Below are positions 13,987 to 14,016 of a stretch of DNA of 14,016 bases, in pieces (within the stretch, counting starts at the first letter, position 1; each line of letters starts with the position of its first letter). The notes under the pieces are model-generated. The model ran no database searches and was not told the DNA's origin. It saw only the letters and a program-made list of their open reading frames with translations. The translations under genes and the position numbers were made by a program. Source of the DNA: DATGZX01 sp035296965 (GTDB lineage Bacteria > Planctomycetota > Planctomycetia > Gemmatales > Gemmataceae); contig DATGZX010000244.1 in NCBI GenBank assembly GCA_035296965.1, positions 1 to 14,016 of the forward strand, given 5' to 3'.

Positions 13987-14016
13987 ATGGTTGCTACTAC
14001 TCACGTGGGGTTGTTT
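13987..14016 (+). CDS. Start of an unidentified gene, cut by the right edge
   Basis: An ATG at 13987 follows a near-perfect Shine-Dalgarno GGAGG (13977-13981) at 5 nt spacing. The ten visible codons read MVATTHVGLF. Nothing can be said about the product. It lies 72 nt after the kinase stop on the same strand and may belong to that transcription unit. Confidence 0.6.
   Translation, partial: MVATTHVGLF

Overview
The window looks like chromosomal DNA of a planctomycete (Planctomycetota; order not resolvable). The reasons are high GC content, two very large exported repeat proteins whose N-termini carry LEPR-XLL-like sorting motifs (VEFLETRDLP and LEQLETRLTP), and a small ECF-type sigma factor overlapping a long transmembrane Hanks-type Ser/Thr kinase. 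That sigma/kinase arrangement is characteristic of the phylum.

Layout, left to right. (1) 1-2912, minus strand: a surface or exported protein with kelch repeats followed by Ig/FnIII-like domains, cut by the left edge so that its C-terminus is missing. (2) 2913-3307: a gene-free stretch with a possible promoter for gene 1. (3) 3308-5305, minus: an exported amidohydrolase of the YtcJ/amidohydrolase-3 type with an unusual C-terminal Cys motif. (4) 5293-6065: a compact IS200-like element encoding a REP-associated tyrosine transposase (RAYT, 5310-6008, minus), bounded by a perfect 16-bp inverted repeat. (5) 6107-10213, minus: a 1368-residue exported protein with seven beta-propeller-like repeats, four Ig-like domains and two beta-helix-like regions. 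(6) 10214-10625: a divergent intergenic region. (7) 10626-11189 and 11179-13914, plus: the sigma factor and kinase, overlapping by 11 nt. (8) 13987 onward, plus: the first ten codons of another gene behind a strong ribosome binding site.

The most notable observation is at the junction of the RAYT element and the amidohydrolase. The start codon and codons 2-4 of the amidohydrolase lie inside the element's terminal inverted repeat. The transposase stop codon is only 4 nt upstream of that start, and the transposase's last codons form the only purine-rich tract ahead of it. The element therefore appears to supply the start codon, the probable ribosome binding site and perhaps the promoter of the host gene. 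Because the repeats are inverted, both ends carry the same outward-facing ATG CGT CCC CTT T.

The two giant exported proteins probably sit outside the cytoplasm. The sigma/kinase pair is probably one translationally coupled operon for transmembrane signalling. Control of the divergent giant gene by this pair is only a hypothesis. No tRNA, rRNA, CRISPR array, prophage or defence system was seen.
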